A DNA stretch of 60,134 nucleotides, from IMG/VR virus record IMGVR_UViG_3300020392_000017, positions 1 to 60,134 of that record. One strand, 5' to 3'. The position numbers and the translations under genes are program-made. Source of the DNA: a virus. The notes under the pieces were generated by a model, which was given only the letters and a program-made list of their open reading frames with translations, did not search any database and was not told the DNA's origin. How positions within the stretch are numbered: position 1 is the first letter of the stretch; each line of letters starts with the position of its first letter. Positions 58,525-60,134 of this stretch are shown here, one piece after another.

Positions 58525-58712
58525 AACTATTCAGAAGAAGTACAAAGCGTAGAAAATTATTCGGTATATGTGGAGGTTTAGCAGAATACACTAACACAGA
58601 TCCATTGTTATGGAGGTTCATGGCTATAATCTTATTCTTTATACCTTATGTTCCAGTAGTAGTACTCTACATAATTCTAACATTTTTAACAGAAGAAGAT
58701 GGCATTCAATAA
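58521..58712 (+). CDS. PspC-domain membrane microprotein
   Basis: 63 residues. RRSTKRRKLFGICGGLAEYTNTDPLLWRF matches the PspC domain signature (G-x-C-G-G-L-A-x-Y, D-P-x-x-x-R), followed by one hydrophobic segment (MAIILFFIPYVPVVVLYIILTF) that spans the inner membrane. Cellular PspC senses membrane stress and activates the phage shock response. A phage copy could adjust that response during infection or lysis. It is coupled to both neighbours by overlaps. Confidence 0.85.
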   Translation: MKLFRRSTKRRKLFGICGGLAEYTNTDPLLWRFMAIILFFIPYVPVVVLYIILTFLTEEDGIQ

Positions 58713-58995
58713 TCTTAAATTTACAAAACATAGAAACGGCTCAGGTTATCAGTCACTACACAAGTTTGATAATGGTTACACTCTATCAGTAGTATGTGGC
58801 GAGTATTATTATTGTACTCCTAAATTAAGTTTACCAGAAGCTAATAGATATTCTAGTTTCGAGATTGCAGTTTTAGATAAAGAAGATAATTTCTGTACAA
58901 AAGACTTTGTTAAAGTTGAAGACCAAGTTGCAGGTTGGATTAGCAGAGAAAAAATCACAGAAGTTATGGAACAAATTGAAAAGCTACCAGTATAA
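58699..58995 (+). CDS. Small phage protein, unknown
   Basis: 98 residues. GSGYQSLHKFDNGYTLSVVCGEYYYCTPK, SFEIAVLDKEDNFCTKDFV and VAGWISREKITEVMEQIEKL resemble a small beta/alpha protein common in T4-like phages, of unknown role. It starts inside the PspC gene's end (14 nt overlap). Confidence 0.6.
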   Translation: MAFNNLKFTKHRNGSGYQSLHKFDNGYTLSVVCGEYYYCTPKLSLPEANRYSSFEIAVLDKEDNFCTKDFVKVEDQVAGWISREKITEVMEQIEKLPV

Positions 58996-59013
58996 AGCAC
59001 AAACATTTAAACT

Positions 59014-59205
59014 ATGACAAAGGCAAAGATTGTACAGAGGTTATTAGATAAAAAGCATATCAATGCAGAAGAGGCTGTTATCTTGTTAAAAGAAGAAACT
59101 ACAACCTACCCTTATTGGACAACCAACCCTTATTTTCCAGAAGGTCCTACTCCAGACCATACTCCCCCTCCAGTCTGGTTTCAGAATTCTACACTAGACA
59201 AATAA
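59014..59205 (+). CDS. Small Pro-rich-tailed protein, unknown
   Basis: 63 residues. The first 30 form a basic then acidic helix (KAKIVQRLLDKKHINAEEAVILLKEE); the tail is rich in Pro, Thr and Tyr (YPYWTTNPYFPEGPTPDHTPPP). It follows the previous gene by 18 nt. No family was recognised. Confidence 0.5.
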   Translation: MTKAKIVQRLLDKKHINAEEAVILLKEETTTYPYWTTNPYFPEGPTPDHTPPPVWFQNSTLDK

Positions 59206-59223
59206 TTCTATAACATAATTTTA

Positions 59224-59376
59224 ATGAATAAGTCGAGCAAGCCTTTCGAGGCCCAAGACGACGACATTAACCGTCGTAAGAAGCTTCAGTTCAAAAAGAA
59301 GAAGATGAAGCAGAGAGAACCTAAGTTTAACTACAAGGACATTCGTTCAATTGAAGACATCGATGATTACGAATAA
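59224..59376 (+). CDS. Small basic protein, unknown
   Basis: 50 residues, MNKSSKPFEAQDDDINRRKKL then a KKKKMKQREPK run and an acidic end (SIEDIDDYE). The ATG is 18 nt after the previous stop, and another short frame overlaps its end. It resembles the basic microprotein at 8168 in charge pattern only. Confidence 0.45.
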   Translation: MNKSSKPFEAQDDDINRRKKLQFKKKKMKQREPKFNYKDIRSIEDIDDYE

Positions 59377-59455
59377 ACCCAATACAAATAACGACCATAT
59401 CTATTGGGAAGACAGTTGGAATTTGTGTGAAACAAATGATGCAAAAGAGCTATAA
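59363..59455 (+). CDS. Doubtful 30-residue microORF
   Basis: MITNKPNTNNDHIYWEDSWN ... DAKEL, overlapping the previous small gene by 14 nt and ending 17 nt before the glycosylase start. The overlap pattern is like that of its neighbours; nothing else supports it. Confidence 0.25.
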   Translation: MITNKPNTNNDHIYWEDSWNLCETNDAKEL

Positions 59456-59472
59456 TAATTAAATCAGTTATT

Positions 59473-60134
59473 ATGCCAGAGTTAGCGGAACTCAAATTCA
59501 CATCAGACTACGTCAATCAAGTATCGGAAGGTATGACTTATATTGGAGTTAAAAAGAACCCCATTCATAAGTGTGAAGATATTGACCAAGAGTATTTCAA
59601 CAATCAAGAATTTACTATTACTTCAGAATCTAGAGGTAAAGAGATGATTCTTACTATGGAAAGAAACCAGGTACAAATGCCTATTCAATTTACGATGGGT
59701 ATGACTGGTCATTTCAAAGTTACAAATACTGGCCAAGAGCCAAAACACACTCACCTATTTTTCTACAGATCAGATGGTACTACACTTTGTTTTGTAGATG
59801 TTAGACGTTTCGGTAAGTGGAAAGTAGCTCAAGCTTGGAATACTAAGAGAGGACCAGATCCAACGACAGAATACAAAGCATTCTGGGACAATGTGATGAC
59901 TAACTTGACAAAACTGAAGAAACCACTCTATGAAATGTTGATGGACCAAAAATACTTCAACGGTATTGGTAACTATCTAAGAGCAGAAATAATTTTTAGA
60001 GCAGGTGACGTTGACCCATTTCTTCCAGCAGGAATGCAGTTCGCTAAATATCCAAAACTATTAGACCTATGTAGAGATATTCCACTTCTAGCCTATGCAA
60101 AAGGTGGTGGTGCAATCAAAGACTGGGATAATCC
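59473..60134 (+). CDS. Formamidopyrimidine/endonuclease VIII-type DNA glycosylase, cut by the window edge
   Basis: 220 residues are visible and the frame is still open at the edge. After the initiator Met, PELAEL carries the catalytic Pro and Glu of the Fpg/Nei family. MGMTGHFKV and FVDVRRFGKW are conserved strand and loop regions, and MDQKYFNGIGNYLRAEIIFRAG is the helix-two-turn-helix. The zinc-finger end, if any, lies beyond the window. The enzyme removes oxidised or, in this context, possibly modified bases. The preceding TATAATAATT near 59451-59460 may be its promoter. Confidence 0.9.
   Translation, partial: MPELAELKFTSDYVNQVSEGMTYIGVKKNPIHKCEDIDQEYFNNQEFTITSESRGKEMILTMERNQVQMPIQFTMGMTGHFKVTNTGQEPKHTHLFFYRSDGTTLCFVDVRRFGKWKVAQAWNTKRGPDPTTEYKAFWDNVMTNLTKLKKPLYEMLMDQKYFNGIGNYLRAEIIFRAGDVDPFLPAGMQFAKYPKLLDLCRDIPLLAYAKGGGAIKDWDN

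Noticed and set aside
1-60134. tRNA genes
   Set aside because: I looked through the intergenic stretches for cloverleaf arms and TTC-loop sequences and saw none; most gaps are under 120 nt.

Overview
This window is most likely about 60 kb of a T4-like myovirus (tailed phage) genome. It encodes a recognisable T4 core: sliding clamp, clamp loader, family B DNA polymerase, DnaB-type helicase, UvsX recombinase, gp46/gp47, RNase H, class I ribonucleotide reductase, the gp55-type late sigma factor, gp4, gp20 portal, gp21/gp22, gp23 capsid, gp15, a gp14-like neck protein, gp16, gp17, gp18 and gp19. The host is inferred to be a member of the Bacteroidota, probably flavobacterial. The DNA is AT-rich. 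Almost no gene has a Shine-Dalgarno sequence; starts sit behind A/T-rich leaders, as in that phylum. One promoter carries a TAnnTTTG-type -7 box. The phage also encodes a small secreted beta-barrel with a Bacteroidota-style signal peptide ending ATAQ.

Layout. 1-8095: the end of an acidic protein, then a co-directional run of mostly unrecognised proteins, nearly all carrying an N-terminal (sometimes internal or C-terminal) tag of the form hxxFxxFhxE, like the T4 capsid-targeting sequence. Two are nucleotidyltransferases. 8100-13260: a phosphoesterase, then a tightly overlapping accessory cassette (DUF6378-like protein, SGNH-like protein, helical protein, PLP fold-type II enzyme) and a dimeric dUTPase. 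13260-21647: a family B polymerase split into two genes 5.8 kb apart, with NrdB, NrdA, a minus-strand CCA-adding-type enzyme, an outer-membrane barrel and the sliding clamp between. 21650-28953: small proteins, a cupin, UvsX, a 2OG-Fe(II) oxygenase, helicase, gp47 and gp46. 28957-40921: structural genes and the late sigma factor, including a fused gp21-gp22 protease/scaffold and gp23. 40910-45045: a minus-strand gene, gp44, RNase H, a gp62-like gene and an unknown. 45075-58125: neck, terminase, sheath, tube, baseplate and a tape-measure-like protein. 58170-end: small proteins (KTSC, PspC) and an Fpg/Nei glycosylase cut by the window edge.

Regulation. At least fourteen copies of (A/G)GATATATA(A/G) lie 4-100 nt before structural genes and probably form the late promoter read by the gp55-like factor encoded here. 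A second motif, TGTCA-N10-TTATATT, occurs three times with identical spacing and may be a middle promoter. Several strong stem-loop/U-tract terminators separate the units.

The most interesting signal is the tagged protein set. The phage has a gp21-type protease, and the tags end in [ILV]xE, which fits its cleavage rule. The simplest reading is that these proteins, including RNA-ligase-like, NMN-adenylyltransferase-like and CCA-adding-like enzymes, are packed inside the head, trimmed and delivered with the DNA. This is inferred from sequence only.
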